A DNA stretch of 64,000 bases from Pythium myriotylum (Eukaryota; Oomycota; Peronosporomycetes; Pythiales; Pythiaceae), in the NCBI GenBank assembly GCA_023091665.1, contig JALJCQ010000034.1:1-64000 (forward strand), read 5' to 3'. Made by a program: the position numbers and the translations under genes. Every line of letters begins with the position of its first letter. The first letter of the stretch is position 1. Below are positions 51,474 to 61,148 of this stretch, piece by piece. The notes under the pieces are model-generated. The model was not told where the DNA came from and did not search any database. It was given only the letters and a program-made list of their open reading frames with translations.

Positions 51474-52925
51474 TTACAACGAGTACATCTTGATCTTGAA
51501 GAAGAGCAAGGACGTGACGAGACCGAGGAAGCTCATGAGACCACCGATGAAGATCGGCAGCTTGTAGCCCATCGAGGTCTCGACAATGCCCGCACCGATG
51601 GCGAAGTTGAGCAGCTGACCGAAGCAGCCGGCCGAGTTCAGCGCGCCGACGTAGATGCCGATGTCGACCTTGTCACCGAAGACGTGGATGATGACAGGCA
51701 CGACGACCGCGTACATGGTGGTCTGCGAGACGGAGGTGAGCACGACGATGAGGACGTTGAGACCGACGCTCTTGGAGAAGGCCATGACCATGAGCAGCGC
51801 CTGCGGGATGAGCATGAGCGTGAGCGTCCACTTGGCGCCGATCTTCTTGACGAAGAAGGGCAGCGTCCAGGAGAAGGCGTAGCCGACGCCGTTGAAGATG
51901 AAGTCGGTGGAGCCGCCGGCCACCTTGACACCGTGGTTGTAGTCGTCCTGGGCCTTGGAGCAGTCGGGCGCGCAGTTGTCGGCACCCGTGGGCTCGCCGT
52001 CGTAGACCACAATACCGAAGAACTGACCCTTGTTGCCGCTGTACGCCGTGTATCCGTAGGAGACGAAGAAGAAGACGAAGCCGAAGGCCACGAGCACGGC
52101 CGGGAGCGACTTGAGACCCTTGTAGATGGAGTAGAAGGCCTCGCCGATGCGCTTCCAGACGGACTCCTTGTCGGCCTGCGAAGGATCGAGCGGCACTTCC
52201 TTGACAAAGAGACAGACGGATCCGACCGTGATGATCATGACGACCGAGAGCATGCCGAGGAAGTAGTGGAGCGTCAAGTGAGCCGCACCCCAGATCTCGA
52301 TGTAGCCCGAGACCATGATGGCGCCGATGGTGGCCCAGCCCTGACCGAGCGCGGCTCCGAGCACCTGGCGGTCGCCGGCAAAGTCGGCCACGAAGAGGTA
52401 GGCGGGCGTCTGCACGACGTTGACGGTGATGTCCATCCAGAGGTAGAAGAAGACGGTGAAGAAGGCGGTCCACTTGCGGCTCGTGGGCACGCCCTCCTTG
52501 CCGTTACCGTAGTCGCCACAGGCCTCACCCATCTGACGCGTGTAGCCCATGCAGATCCAGCAGATCACACTGGCGATGGCGGCGTAGAGCAGGAACGGAC
52601 GACGACGACCCCACTGGTTGAGACTGCGATCACTGAGCACGCCGACGGTCGGCGCGACGAGGATACCGGAGAGCGGACCGATGACCTGCGTGAGCTGGAC
52701 GGCGAACTTGGGGAGCATGGTGCCGAGGTAGGGGCCGAGCGCGGCCCACTGCGCCGCCCACGACATCTGGATGGCGACACGCGGGAAGGAGAGCAGGAGG
52801 AGCATGGGGATGGAGGCGCCACGCGGCTTGCCATCTTCCTGGACGTCGTCGACCTTGGGGGATCCGTACTGGTTGTAGAGCGGCGTGCCGGCCTCGACGT
52901 CCTTGTTGTCCTTGTCGTTGGTCAT
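51474..52925 (-). CDS. Sucrose-transporter-like MFS protein, copy 8
   Basis: It has 483 residues in a subgroup with an N-tail MTNDKDNKDVEAGTPLYNQY. The first span has AIQMSWAAQWAALGPYLG, with Gln and Ser where copies 1-7 have Asn and Ala. The signature is SDRSLNQWGRRRPF, and the outer loop has GADNCAPDC. The end is KIKMYSL. The coding DNA is the same as copy 9, which lies in inverted orientation 2.3 kb away. Third codon positions are nearly all G or C. It is divergent from copy 9, with their promoters facing each other across the spacer. Confidence 0.88.
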   Translation of the reverse strand: MTNDKDNKDVEAGTPLYNQYGSPKVDDVQEDGKPRGASIPMLLLLSFPRVAIQMSWAAQWAALGPYLGTMLPKFAVQLTQVIGPLSGILVAPTVGVLSDRSLNQWGRRRPFLLYAAIASVICWICMGYTRQMGEACGDYGNGKEGVPTSRKWTAFFTVFFYLWMDITVNVVQTPAYLFVADFAGDRQVLGAALGQGWATIGAIMVSGYIEIWGAAHLTLHYFLGMLSVVMIITVGSVCLFVKEVPLDPSQADKESVWKRIGEAFYSIYKGLKSLPAVLVAFGFVFFFVSYGYTAYSGNKGQFFGIVVYDGEPTGADNCAPDCSKAQDDYNHGVKVAGGSTDFIFNGVGYAFSWTLPFFVKKIGAKWTLTLMLIPQALLMVMAFSKSVGLNVLIVVLTSVSQTTMYAVVVPVIIHVFGDKVDIGIYVGALNSAGCFGQLLNFAIGAGIVETSMGYKLPIFIGGLMSFLGLVTSLLFFKIKMYSL

Positions 52926-53036
52926 GGCCGGTGGTTGGTGTTGGTGGATTGCACGTTATGTGGTGAGACTGGCTGGCTGACTGGGTTGGGCGTTTGTATT
53001 TGCAGTGGTGGTGGTGGTGGTGCTTCGATGCTTGGA

Positions 53037-53055
53037 GGCAAATTGAAGAATGAAG
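53037..53055 (-). promoter_or_regulatory. Initiator plus flanking element, transporter 8
   Basis: The minus strand reads CTTCATTCTTCAATTTGCC, a full consensus match. The leader to the ATG is about 120 bp, longer than at the other members. The identity with copy 9 begins here. Confidence 0.75.
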
Positions 53056-53504
53056 TGAAGGTTCGACTTGTCTGGCGAGCGTTGCGTGCACACATGATCA
53101 AGGCTGTAAAACTTGCATCCCTCATAACCCCTTTTCCGGATCAGCGGCACCAGTGATGGGTCAGTTGATGGCAACGGCCGACAAGGTGGTGAAAGAAGAA
53201 GCGTGTAGCCAACCTTTTCATCGCTGCGCACTATGTCGATTTCGAATAATAAATGAGAGGCGCGAAGATGTGCGAGGATTTGCAAGCACAGACGACTCGG
53301 ATCGGAAATTTTTGAGCGGATCCCCAGAAGCCGACGGAAGATTGTTGTGGTACATATCGACACTAACGCGATCTATGCGGAGGGGTGGCGTCCATGGCGC
53401 CGGCATGATGGCTGGGCATAGTGGAGTACTGCGATTTGGTTTTGGTGGCTTGCAGCCCACTCGCTCCAAATGTAAACATGCGCTATCTTAGTAGATCAGA
53501 CGTC

Positions 53505-53984
53505 TCACTCGGTCAGAAGTGGCGCTTCGGCAACTATGATAAGGGATATCACAAGTCTGAGCTTGAAGTTGCAGTACCTGACGTGCCTCCATTCCCCTGG
53601 TTTGTTTGAACACGTGCAGTTGTCGGACGCACTCAGATCATTCGGATACACGCGAGTCTCTCTGCGGAAAATTTTGCGACGCCCGTAGCGTCTCAGCACT
53701 CGCCACCCTGATCTTCCCATCCCAACGAGATCGCTGGCAACTTCGACCTGGTCCTTTGAAGCCAGCTGCTTCGTTCTCTGAAGCACATGCGCACCATGGC
53801 GACCCTCGACGCGAAGTGTTGGCTGGATGCGAACATCCTCACAGCAAAAAAAAGAAAGCGATCTTGAGACCCCCGCGGGAAAAAGTGATGGCGAGTGTGG
53901 TACGAAGAGACAAGCGCAGACTTTCGCCGCTAGCAGAATCGCCCCCAGAGGGGCGAATACGAACAAACGGGTAAACTGCTTCAT
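53505..53984 (-). CDS. Possible small secreted protein (questionable ORF)
   Basis: The frame from the ATG at 53984 gives 159 residues and begins MKQFTRLFVFAPLGAILLAA, which would serve as a signal peptide. The rest is Arg-rich with no known domain. No core promoter was found, and the minus frame may be open by chance. It could be an oomycete-specific secreted protein or nothing at all. Confidence 0.2.
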   Translation of the reverse strand: MKQFTRLFVFAPLGAILLAAKVCACLFVPHSPSLFPAGVSRSLSFFCCEDVRIQPTLRVEGRHGAHVLQRTKQLASKDQVEVASDLVGMGRSGWRVLRRYGRRKIFRRETRVYPNDLSASDNCTCSNKPGEWRHVRYCNFKLRLVISLIIVAEAPLLTE

Positions 53985-54370
53985 GTTTGGGATTTGTGTT
54001 AGGCGCGACGAGAAGCCCCCACCTTCCGAGGCAGCCACTACCGGCTTCCAATGCTGCCGCGATCTCCATTGTGATGTACAGTCTCCATCCCTCTGCACCA
54101 GCACACATTAACTAAATTGAATAGATGAGGTGAAGGTGAGATGGGCATGCGATGATGGGCCCAAAAATTTTCCGATCGTCTCTCCAGTACAACATACACT
54201 TTTTGCTGGACCTGGACGTCTCTTTCTCGCCCGGCAGCGCTTCGTGGCGTGCTGGTGTTGCGTGGCTTCCGAGACCAAGCTCCAAGTCGCAGTCGGTTAC
54301 TCCGCGTCGACCGGCAACCGATTGAAGTTGCGCGAGGGCGGATTTGCTCGCCTCCTCGTTTCACTGGCGT

Positions 54371-54384
54371 GGGGGGGGGGGGGG
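54371..54384. repeat. Poly-G tract (14 bp)
   Basis: An uninterrupted G run in the spacer between the inverted genes. Confidence 0.9.
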
Positions 54385-55082
54385 AGGGAGCCAATTTTTC
54401 AAGGATCCACAGTGTCGTGGGAGGACTCTCCTTCTGGACTTCAGTATCCGTCGCGATGGGCAAGTCGGGAACGCGGATCAGTACTTTCCCCACCAGGATC
54501 AGTCAAGCGTACTGACGTAGCACGTAGTTGAAGTGCGCTGCTCGTCCTTCTGGACAACCTCTGCGCTGCATCCGCTCCTCTCCTCTCCTCTCGGTCATGC
54601 GTTGCCGCTTTGGGGGCATCACACACTCGCGGAAACTTCCTAACTCTATACAGCAAAGTGGCTCGTCGAACGGCGAGCGACGAGCTCGAAATTTGTAGCT
54701 CACCGCAACGACACGTCGGAGACGGAGCGGGAGCCCCCGGGCGAGCAAAAATTGAGCCCCAGACAGGTCGCGCGTGCTCGCGTCTGAGATGAAACGCCCG
54801 AGCTCAAAAATTTGGATCGGGGGCTCATAGATCAGACGGTCAATGGCTCGTCGTCGACACCGACTTTGGGACGTCGTAAAAGACTGACGGAGTGAGCGGA
54901 TGAGTCATAGCGTCCAGTCAGATCGAGGCTTTTGGCCCAAGAGCTCTCACGGTACGATCGCCACCACCGATTCGGATTAGGGTGAGGACGCCTCTCGGCA
55001 GCAAGGACTCTTATGTACCGAAGCTTTGAAGATATACAGGCTCTGAGACAGCGGCGAGGTATATACGTGGCCCGGTGGAATC

Positions 55083-55103
55083 CGCACTCTTCAATTTGCC
55101 TCC
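55083..55103 (+). promoter_or_regulatory. Initiator plus flanking element, transporter 9
   Basis: CGCACTCTTCAATTTGCCTC differs from the copy 8 element in the initiator half (CACTC for CATTC). From TCTTCAATTTGCC on, the leader is the same as in copy 8. Confidence 0.7.
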
Positions 55104-55211
55104 AAGCATCGAAGCACCACCACCACCACCACTGCAAATACAAACGCCCAACCCAGTCAGCCAGCCAGTCTCACCACATAACGTGCAATCCACCAACACC
55201 AACCACCGGCC

Positions 55212-56663
55212 ATGACCAACGACAAGGACAACAAGGACGTCGAGGCCGGCACGCCGCTCTACAACCAGTACGGATCCCCCAAGGTCGACGACGTCCAGGA
55301 AGATGGCAAGCCGCGTGGCGCCTCCATCCCCATGCTCCTCCTGCTCTCCTTCCCGCGTGTCGCCATCCAGATGTCGTGGGCGGCGCAGTGGGCCGCGCTC
55401 GGCCCCTACCTCGGCACCATGCTCCCCAAGTTCGCCGTCCAGCTCACGCAGGTCATCGGTCCGCTCTCCGGTATCCTCGTCGCGCCGACCGTCGGCGTGC
55501 TCAGTGATCGCAGTCTCAACCAGTGGGGTCGTCGTCGTCCGTTCCTGCTCTACGCCGCCATCGCCAGTGTGATCTGCTGGATCTGCATGGGCTACACGCG
55601 TCAGATGGGTGAGGCCTGTGGCGACTACGGTAACGGCAAGGAGGGCGTGCCCACGAGCCGCAAGTGGACCGCCTTCTTCACCGTCTTCTTCTACCTCTGG
55701 ATGGACATCACCGTCAACGTCGTGCAGACGCCCGCCTACCTCTTCGTGGCCGACTTTGCCGGCGACCGCCAGGTGCTCGGAGCCGCGCTCGGTCAGGGCT
55801 GGGCCACCATCGGCGCCATCATGGTCTCGGGCTACATCGAGATCTGGGGTGCGGCTCACTTGACGCTCCACTACTTCCTCGGCATGCTCTCGGTCGTCAT
55901 GATCATCACGGTCGGATCCGTCTGTCTCTTTGTCAAGGAAGTGCCGCTCGATCCTTCGCAGGCCGACAAGGAGTCCGTCTGGAAGCGCATCGGCGAGGCC
56001 TTCTACTCCATCTACAAGGGTCTCAAGTCGCTCCCGGCCGTGCTCGTGGCCTTCGGCTTCGTCTTCTTCTTCGTCTCCTACGGATACACGGCGTACAGCG
56101 GCAACAAGGGTCAGTTCTTCGGTATTGTGGTCTACGACGGCGAGCCCACGGGTGCCGACAACTGCGCGCCCGACTGCTCCAAGGCCCAGGACGACTACAA
56201 CCACGGTGTCAAGGTGGCCGGCGGCTCCACCGACTTCATCTTCAACGGCGTCGGCTACGCCTTCTCCTGGACGCTGCCCTTCTTCGTCAAGAAGATCGGC
56301 GCCAAGTGGACGCTCACGCTCATGCTCATCCCGCAGGCGCTGCTCATGGTCATGGCCTTCTCCAAGAGCGTCGGTCTCAACGTCCTCATCGTCGTGCTCA
56401 CCTCCGTCTCGCAGACCACCATGTACGCGGTCGTCGTGCCTGTCATCATCCACGTCTTCGGTGACAAGGTCGACATCGGCATCTACGTCGGCGCGCTGAA
56501 CTCGGCCGGCTGCTTCGGTCAGCTGCTCAACTTCGCCATCGGTGCGGGCATTGTCGAGACCTCGATGGGCTACAAGCTGCCGATCTTCATCGGTGGTCTC
56601 ATGAGCTTCCTCGGTCTCGTCACGTCCTTGCTCTTCTTCAAGATCAAGATGTACTCGTTGTAG
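55212..56663 (+). CDS. Sucrose-transporter-like MFS protein, copy 9
   Basis: It has 483 residues, identical to copy 8. DNA identity runs from the start-site element to the stop codon (TTGTAG here, TTGTAA in copy 8) and ends there. With arms of about 1.57 kb and a spacer of about 2 kb, the pair forms a large inverted repeat, prone to conversion and to inversion of the spacer. Protein features are as for copy 8. Confidence 0.88.
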   Translation: MTNDKDNKDVEAGTPLYNQYGSPKVDDVQEDGKPRGASIPMLLLLSFPRVAIQMSWAAQWAALGPYLGTMLPKFAVQLTQVIGPLSGILVAPTVGVLSDRSLNQWGRRRPFLLYAAIASVICWICMGYTRQMGEACGDYGNGKEGVPTSRKWTAFFTVFFYLWMDITVNVVQTPAYLFVADFAGDRQVLGAALGQGWATIGAIMVSGYIEIWGAAHLTLHYFLGMLSVVMIITVGSVCLFVKEVPLDPSQADKESVWKRIGEAFYSIYKGLKSLPAVLVAFGFVFFFVSYGYTAYSGNKGQFFGIVVYDGEPTGADNCAPDCSKAQDDYNHGVKVAGGSTDFIFNGVGYAFSWTLPFFVKKIGAKWTLTLMLIPQALLMVMAFSKSVGLNVLIVVLTSVSQTTMYAVVVPVIIHVFGDKVDIGIYVGALNSAGCFGQLLNFAIGAGIVETSMGYKLPIFIGGLMSFLGLVTSLLFFKIKMYSL

Positions 56664-57668
56664 TGGTCACTCGGTCGGCTGCTGTCCTGCTGCCCCCAGC
56701 AGCCATGCATGTTTTAGGATTGATGAGGTGTAGATCGTTCGTGCTAGACACCTACGCTGTTATGCATTTAATTTCGTTACACCACTTCGAGAAACGGACA
56801 GCATCGTTGAAATGGAGTTTTCTCTGTCAGTGTGACAGCGCACCTTATTGAAAGACACTTGTCATCAATTCTGCACAGTTTGCGGAATACAGCTCAGTTG
56901 AAGATGGAACAGCACGAGTTCTCTGCAACTTCTTTCTGTCGTTTGGATGCATAAAGAAGAACAACAAAATATCTAGATTACGTATCCAAGTTGAACATGC
57001 AAGTTCCCCAGTCTCCATAACTGAAACCGAGCCAGGCAGTGAGAAGTCACGAGATCAAAAATCCGAGCCTTGGCAGCCACCCGACCACCCGCGTCAACCA
57101 GATCGCTTCAGATGATGGACTCATTTCTCGATTGTCATTCTTGAGCTTCAAGAAGACCCCTCTCGAGTTGAGAGCTGGAGGCATTCTTGTTGAAGTACTT
57201 TCGGACGTCACTGCTAGTCATAAGATTCCACACAGCAACTGACCACCAAGGTCTCCACACGATCTAATTACTTTCGATGCGTCAGGCTCTCTAAAGATTC
57301 GGTTTGCTGGAGAGGGTTTGTCCTCCAGGTCTTAAGCTATCGGACTCATCTGGACTAATAGGCGGATCCAGACTTCTTCGTGGTAATGATTAGCCATTTT
57401 CCGCAGAAGAAAACCGACGAAGAGGCAACGAGCGTTGCGCATTCCGGTGCAGCATATCTAGGCTCATAGCTAACACAATCACTCCACGACAGGACCATCT
57501 ACTCTTCTTCCACGGATAGTAGGTAACACCTTCATTGTTTTCCACGGACCAACTTCTATATGCTCTCTGTCCCTCGCCTCTTTCCATCCGCCAACGCATT
57601 TCAGATTTGAAGACGTCAAGACGACTCACATTCGTTGCTCGATTCTGGCAATACGCGATTTGATCGTC
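56664..57668. other. Intergenic between transporters 9 and 10
   Basis: No gene is supported. A word CTCACATTCGTTGCTCGATTC at about 57,625 could be the start site of copy 10, but it fits the consensus poorly. Confidence 0.45.
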
Positions 57669-59132
57669 ATGCCGGTTATTCCACACCGAAACATAACTAA
57701 CCTCAACAAGGATGTTGAGCTCGCGGCTCCACTTCAAGATGAATATAGCGACGACGCGATGCTAGATCCAGGGAGTCGGGTCTACGGAGCCTCGATCCCG
57801 ATGCTGCTGCTGCTCTCAATGCCGCGGATGGCTATCCAGATGGCATGGGCGGCACAATGGGCAGCGCTCGGGCCCTACCTCGGCACCATGCTGCCAAGAT
57901 TCGCCGTCCAACTCACGCAGGTCATCGGACCGTTGACAGGGATCCTCGTAGCTCCAACGATGGGCGTGCTCAGCGACCGCAGCACGAATCCATGGGGTCG
58001 TCGTCGACCGTTTTTGCTGTACGCTGCGATTGCAAGTGTGGTGTGCTGGGTGTGTATGGGGTACACACGTCAGATGGGTGAGGCGTGTGGTGACTACGGG
58101 AATGGCAAGGAGGGTGTTCCTACGAGTCGCAAGTGGACGGCTTTGTTCACGGTTTTTTTCTACACTTGGATGGACATCACGGTCAACATCGTGCAGACGC
58201 CAGTGTTTCTGATTATCGCCGACTTTGCTGGGGACCGCCAGACGACTGGTGCAGCTCTGGGGCAGGGTTGGTCAACTCTTGGGTCGATTCTGGTGTCAGG
58301 GTACATTGAGATCTGGGGTGCTGCCCATCTTACGCTACACTATTTCCTCGGTATGCTCTCGGTTTTCATGATTCTTACAGTGGGCGCTGTCTGCATTTTT
58401 GTCAGTGAAAGTCCGTTGAACCCAGACATGGCGGACACCGAGTCGGTACTCAAGCGCATTGGAGAAGCCTCCTACTCTATCTACCAGGGACTAAAGTCTC
58501 TGCCGAGTACGCTTGCAATCTACTGCCTCGTCTTTTTCTGCCTCGAATTCGGATTCATGGCCTACAACGGCAACAAAGGCCAGTTCTTTGGCGTCGAAGT
58601 GTTTAACGGCACAGCCGTCGGGGCGGACAAGTGTGAGCCCGAATGCTCACAAGGGCAGGACAACTACAACCACGGGGTGAAGGTGGCGGGCGGCGTGACT
58701 GACTTCCTTTTCAACATTGTCGCTTACATTTACTCATGGATGCTACCTGCTTTCGTCCACAGAATTGGTGTCAAGTGGGTACTCACGCTTGCCCTCATCC
58801 CTCAATCGCTGCTCATGGTCATGGCCTTTTCCACGGTGGTACCTTTCAATGTGCTTATTGTCGTTGGGACAGCGCTGTCTCAAACAACGGTCTTTGCACT
58901 GCTTGTACCCGTGATTATCCACGTGCTGGGGGAAAAGGCTGACATCGGGATGTACGTTGGTGCGCTCAACTCGGCAAACTGTGTGGGGCAGCTACTCAAC
59001 TTCTTTATTGGAGCGGCACTTGTTGAGTCGTCACTTGGATTTAAGTTGCCGATCTTCGTCGGCGGCGTCATGAGCTTGCTGGGCATTCTGCTAAGCCTGT
59101 GCTTTTTGCGGTTGCGGATGCATTCCATGTGA
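57669..59132 (+). CDS. Sucrose-transporter-like MFS protein, copy 10
   Basis: It has 487 residues from the ATG at 57669, which opens MPVIPHRNITNLNKDVELAA. It is the most diverged intact member. The tail lacks the YNEYGSP wording (it has LQDEYSDDAM). The C-terminal half has its own residues, such as VSESPLNPDMADTES and the outer loop GADKCEPEC, and it ends RLRMHSM. In contrast, about 550 bp of its first half (57791-58347) are nearly the same as in copy 11, suggesting conversion. Codon use is less biased than in copies 3-9. The signature SDRSTNPWGRRRPF is intact. Copy 11 is convergent to it, with stops 97 bp apart. Confidence 0.87.
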   Translation: MPVIPHRNITNLNKDVELAAPLQDEYSDDAMLDPGSRVYGASIPMLLLLSMPRMAIQMAWAAQWAALGPYLGTMLPRFAVQLTQVIGPLTGILVAPTMGVLSDRSTNPWGRRRPFLLYAAIASVVCWVCMGYTRQMGEACGDYGNGKEGVPTSRKWTALFTVFFYTWMDITVNIVQTPVFLIIADFAGDRQTTGAALGQGWSTLGSILVSGYIEIWGAAHLTLHYFLGMLSVFMILTVGAVCIFVSESPLNPDMADTESVLKRIGEASYSIYQGLKSLPSTLAIYCLVFFCLEFGFMAYNGNKGQFFGVEVFNGTAVGADKCEPECSQGQDNYNHGVKVAGGVTDFLFNIVAYIYSWMLPAFVHRIGVKWVLTLALIPQSLLMVMAFSTVVPFNVLIVVGTALSQTTVFALLVPVIIHVLGEKADIGMYVGALNSANCVGQLLNFFIGAALVESSLGFKLPIFVGGVMSLLGILLSLCFLRLRMHSM

Positions 59133-59229
59133 ACATGTGGTGAAACGTACATAAATGGCAGTTATATACAATGAAGCGTGCATCCAATTCATCGGGGAGA
59201 AGGTGACACTCATTGATGGGCCTCCTTGG

Positions 59230-60687
59230 TCACATCGAGTACATCTTGAGGCGAAGAAATAAAACGCAAATGACGATCCCTACCAGACTCATCCCGCCAC
59301 CAACTAAGATCGGGAGCTTGTAGCCCATTGGGGTCTCTACTAACGCTGCCCCAACGATGAAGTTAAGCAGTTGGCCGACACAATTGGCCGAGTTCAGGGC
59401 TCCGACATACATGCCGATCTCTGCCTTGTCGCCAAAAATGTGCACAATCACAGGCACCAGCAGTGCGAAGACCGTAACTTGCGAGAGGGAGGTGACCACG
59501 ATGATGAGCACGTTGAGAGTTACCATCTTGGAAAATGCCATGACCATCAGCAACGCTTGAGGCACCAACGAGAACGCTAGCACCCACTTGGCGCCGAGTG
59601 TCTGCACAAGAAAAGGTAGTACCCAGGTGAAGACGTAGCCGACAATGTTGAACAGAAAGTCGGTTAGCCCGCCACCCACCTTGACACCGTGGTTGTATGC
59701 GTTCTGCGCATCCGTACAGTTCGGTGCACATGTATCCGCGCCCTGAGGATTCCCGTTGTACACCTCAATGCCAAAAAACTGTCCCTTGCTCCCATTGTAC
59801 GCTGTGTAGCCATACTGAACGCAGAAGAAAATGAGGCAGTACACGAAAAGCACCGATGGAAGCATACGGAGACCCTGATATATCGAGAGGAAGGCCTCAC
59901 CGATACGTCGAGATGCTGGGACATTGTCAGCTTCATACACGGATAATGGCTCTTCCTTGACGAGCACGCAGACCACGCTTACAGTCACCAGCATGACAAC
60001 GGACAACATGCCAAGGAAATAGTGTAGCGTAAGATGGGCAGCACCCCAGATCTCAATGTACCCTGACACCAGAATCGACCCAAGAGTTGACCAACCCTGC
60101 CCAAGAGCTGCACCAGTCGTCTGACGATCCCCAGCAAAGTCGGCAACAAGCAAGAACGCAGGCGTCTGCACAATGTTGACCGTGATGTCCATCCAAGTGT
60201 AGAAAAAAACCGTGAACAAAGCCGTCCACTTGCGACTCGTAGGAACACCCTCCTTGCCATTCCCGTAGTCACCACACGCCTCACCCATCTGACGTGTGTA
60301 CCCCATACACACCCAGCACACCACACTTGCAATCGCAGCGTACAGCAAAAACGGTCGACGACGACCCCATGGATTCGTGCTGCGGTCGCTGAGCACGCCC
60401 ATCGTTGGAGCTACGAGGATCCCTGTCAACGGTCCGATGACCTGCGTGAGTTGGACGGCGAATCTTGGCAGCATGGTGCCGAGGTAGGGCCCGAGCGCTG
60501 CCCATTGTGCCGCCCATGCCATCTGGATAGCCATCCGCGGCATTGAGAGCAGCAGCAGCATCGGGATCGAGGCACCGTGGCGGGCTCCATGTGCACCAAG
60601 CACACTCTCCAGGCCGTGGGATCCGTACTCGTCGTAGATTGGAGAGCCAACATCCGCCGGTTTCTCGCGGATTGTCTTCAATGCCAT
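59230..60687 (-). CDS. Sucrose-transporter-like MFS protein, copy 11
   Basis: It has 485 residues from the ATG at 60687, opening MALKTIREKPADVGSPIYDE; an in-frame extension upstream reads through the initiator and is not used. The first half shares the near-identical stretch with copy 10 (here about 59,970-60,570), while the second half is clearly different (EEPLSVYEADNVPASRRIGE, outer loop GADTCAPNC, end RLKMYSM). It is the last member at the right end of the array. Confidence 0.87.
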   Translation of the reverse strand: MALKTIREKPADVGSPIYDEYGSHGLESVLGAHGARHGASIPMLLLLSMPRMAIQMAWAAQWAALGPYLGTMLPRFAVQLTQVIGPLTGILVAPTMGVLSDRSTNPWGRRRPFLLYAAIASVVCWVCMGYTRQMGEACGDYGNGKEGVPTSRKWTALFTVFFYTWMDITVNIVQTPAFLLVADFAGDRQTTGAALGQGWSTLGSILVSGYIEIWGAAHLTLHYFLGMLSVVMLVTVSVVCVLVKEEPLSVYEADNVPASRRIGEAFLSIYQGLRMLPSVLFVYCLIFFCVQYGYTAYNGSKGQFFGIEVYNGNPQGADTCAPNCTDAQNAYNHGVKVGGGLTDFLFNIVGYVFTWVLPFLVQTLGAKWVLAFSLVPQALLMVMAFSKMVTLNVLIIVVTSLSQVTVFALLVPVIVHIFGDKAEIGMYVGALNSANCVGQLLNFIVGAALVETPMGYKLPILVGGGMSLVGIVICVLFLRLKMYSM

Positions 60688-60724
60688 AGGTGGATTACGT
60701 GTTGAGTATTGTCGATGTGTTCGT

Positions 60725-60756
60725 CGTGGATAGATTAAGGAAGTGAGGGTCCACCC
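60725..60756 (-). promoter_or_regulatory. Initiator-like element, transporter 11
   Basis: The minus strand contains CCTCACTTCCTTAATC, an initiator followed by a weak flank, about 55 bp before the ATG. Confidence 0.45.
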
Positions 60757-60794
60757 AGTGAGTGGCATCGACAAAGCGCCGGAACTTGTCCCGC

Positions 60795-61148
60795 CTAGCC
60801 GAAGTGGCACGGGATTGCTGACTTGAAGTTGAGATCAGCGTGTATAATTGGCGAGGCACCGACCAGCTCCGGTAGGTAGGTGTTTACCACGCCGACATGT
60901 TGAGACGATTTGACACCCTCAGTGGATTTCCTCGGCAGTGTAGAAGTCGCGGGAACAGGAATTTTTGAGCGATTGCTGACATGTCCATCACTAGCGAAAA
61001 TTTGAGTGCGGACCTCGCAGCCGACGATTTGGTAGGCAGGATCGTCTTCGATCTCGAAGACAAGAGACAAACGACTATCAATCGCTCCCGTTGGTGACGA
61101 CAAGGTCTCAGCAAACATCCTCTTGAGCGTTCTCTGTACACGGGCCAT
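60795..61148 (-). CDS. Unidentified small protein
   Basis: The frame from the ATG at 61148 gives 117 residues, opening MARVQRTLKRMFAETL and containing LSLVFEIEDDPAYQIVGCEV. No domain, signal peptide or membrane span is apparent. The frame is open further upstream, so a 5' exon could be missing. It lies between transporter 11 and the glucanase, in the same direction as both. It could be a genuine lineage-specific gene or a gene fragment. Confidence 0.35.
   Translation of the reverse strand: MARVQRTLKRMFAETLSSPTGAIDSRLSLVFEIEDDPAYQIVGCEVRTQIFASDGHVSNRSKIPVPATSTLPRKSTEGVKSSQHVGVVNTYLPELVGASPIIHADLNFKSAIPCHFG

Larger units (their letters stand above)
52926..55211. other. Spacer between the inverted transporter pair
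   Basis: The outer parts (to about 53,050 and from about 55,086) are the matching 5' leaders of copies 8 and 9, with a CAC-type triplet repeat. The inner 2 kb are not inverted repeats. They hold a G run (54371-54384) and one questionable small frame, listed separately. Confidence 0.6.

Noticed and set aside
57660..57668. A start three codons upstream of transporter 10
   Set aside because: The codon at 57,660 is TTG; the first ATG in frame is at 57,669.
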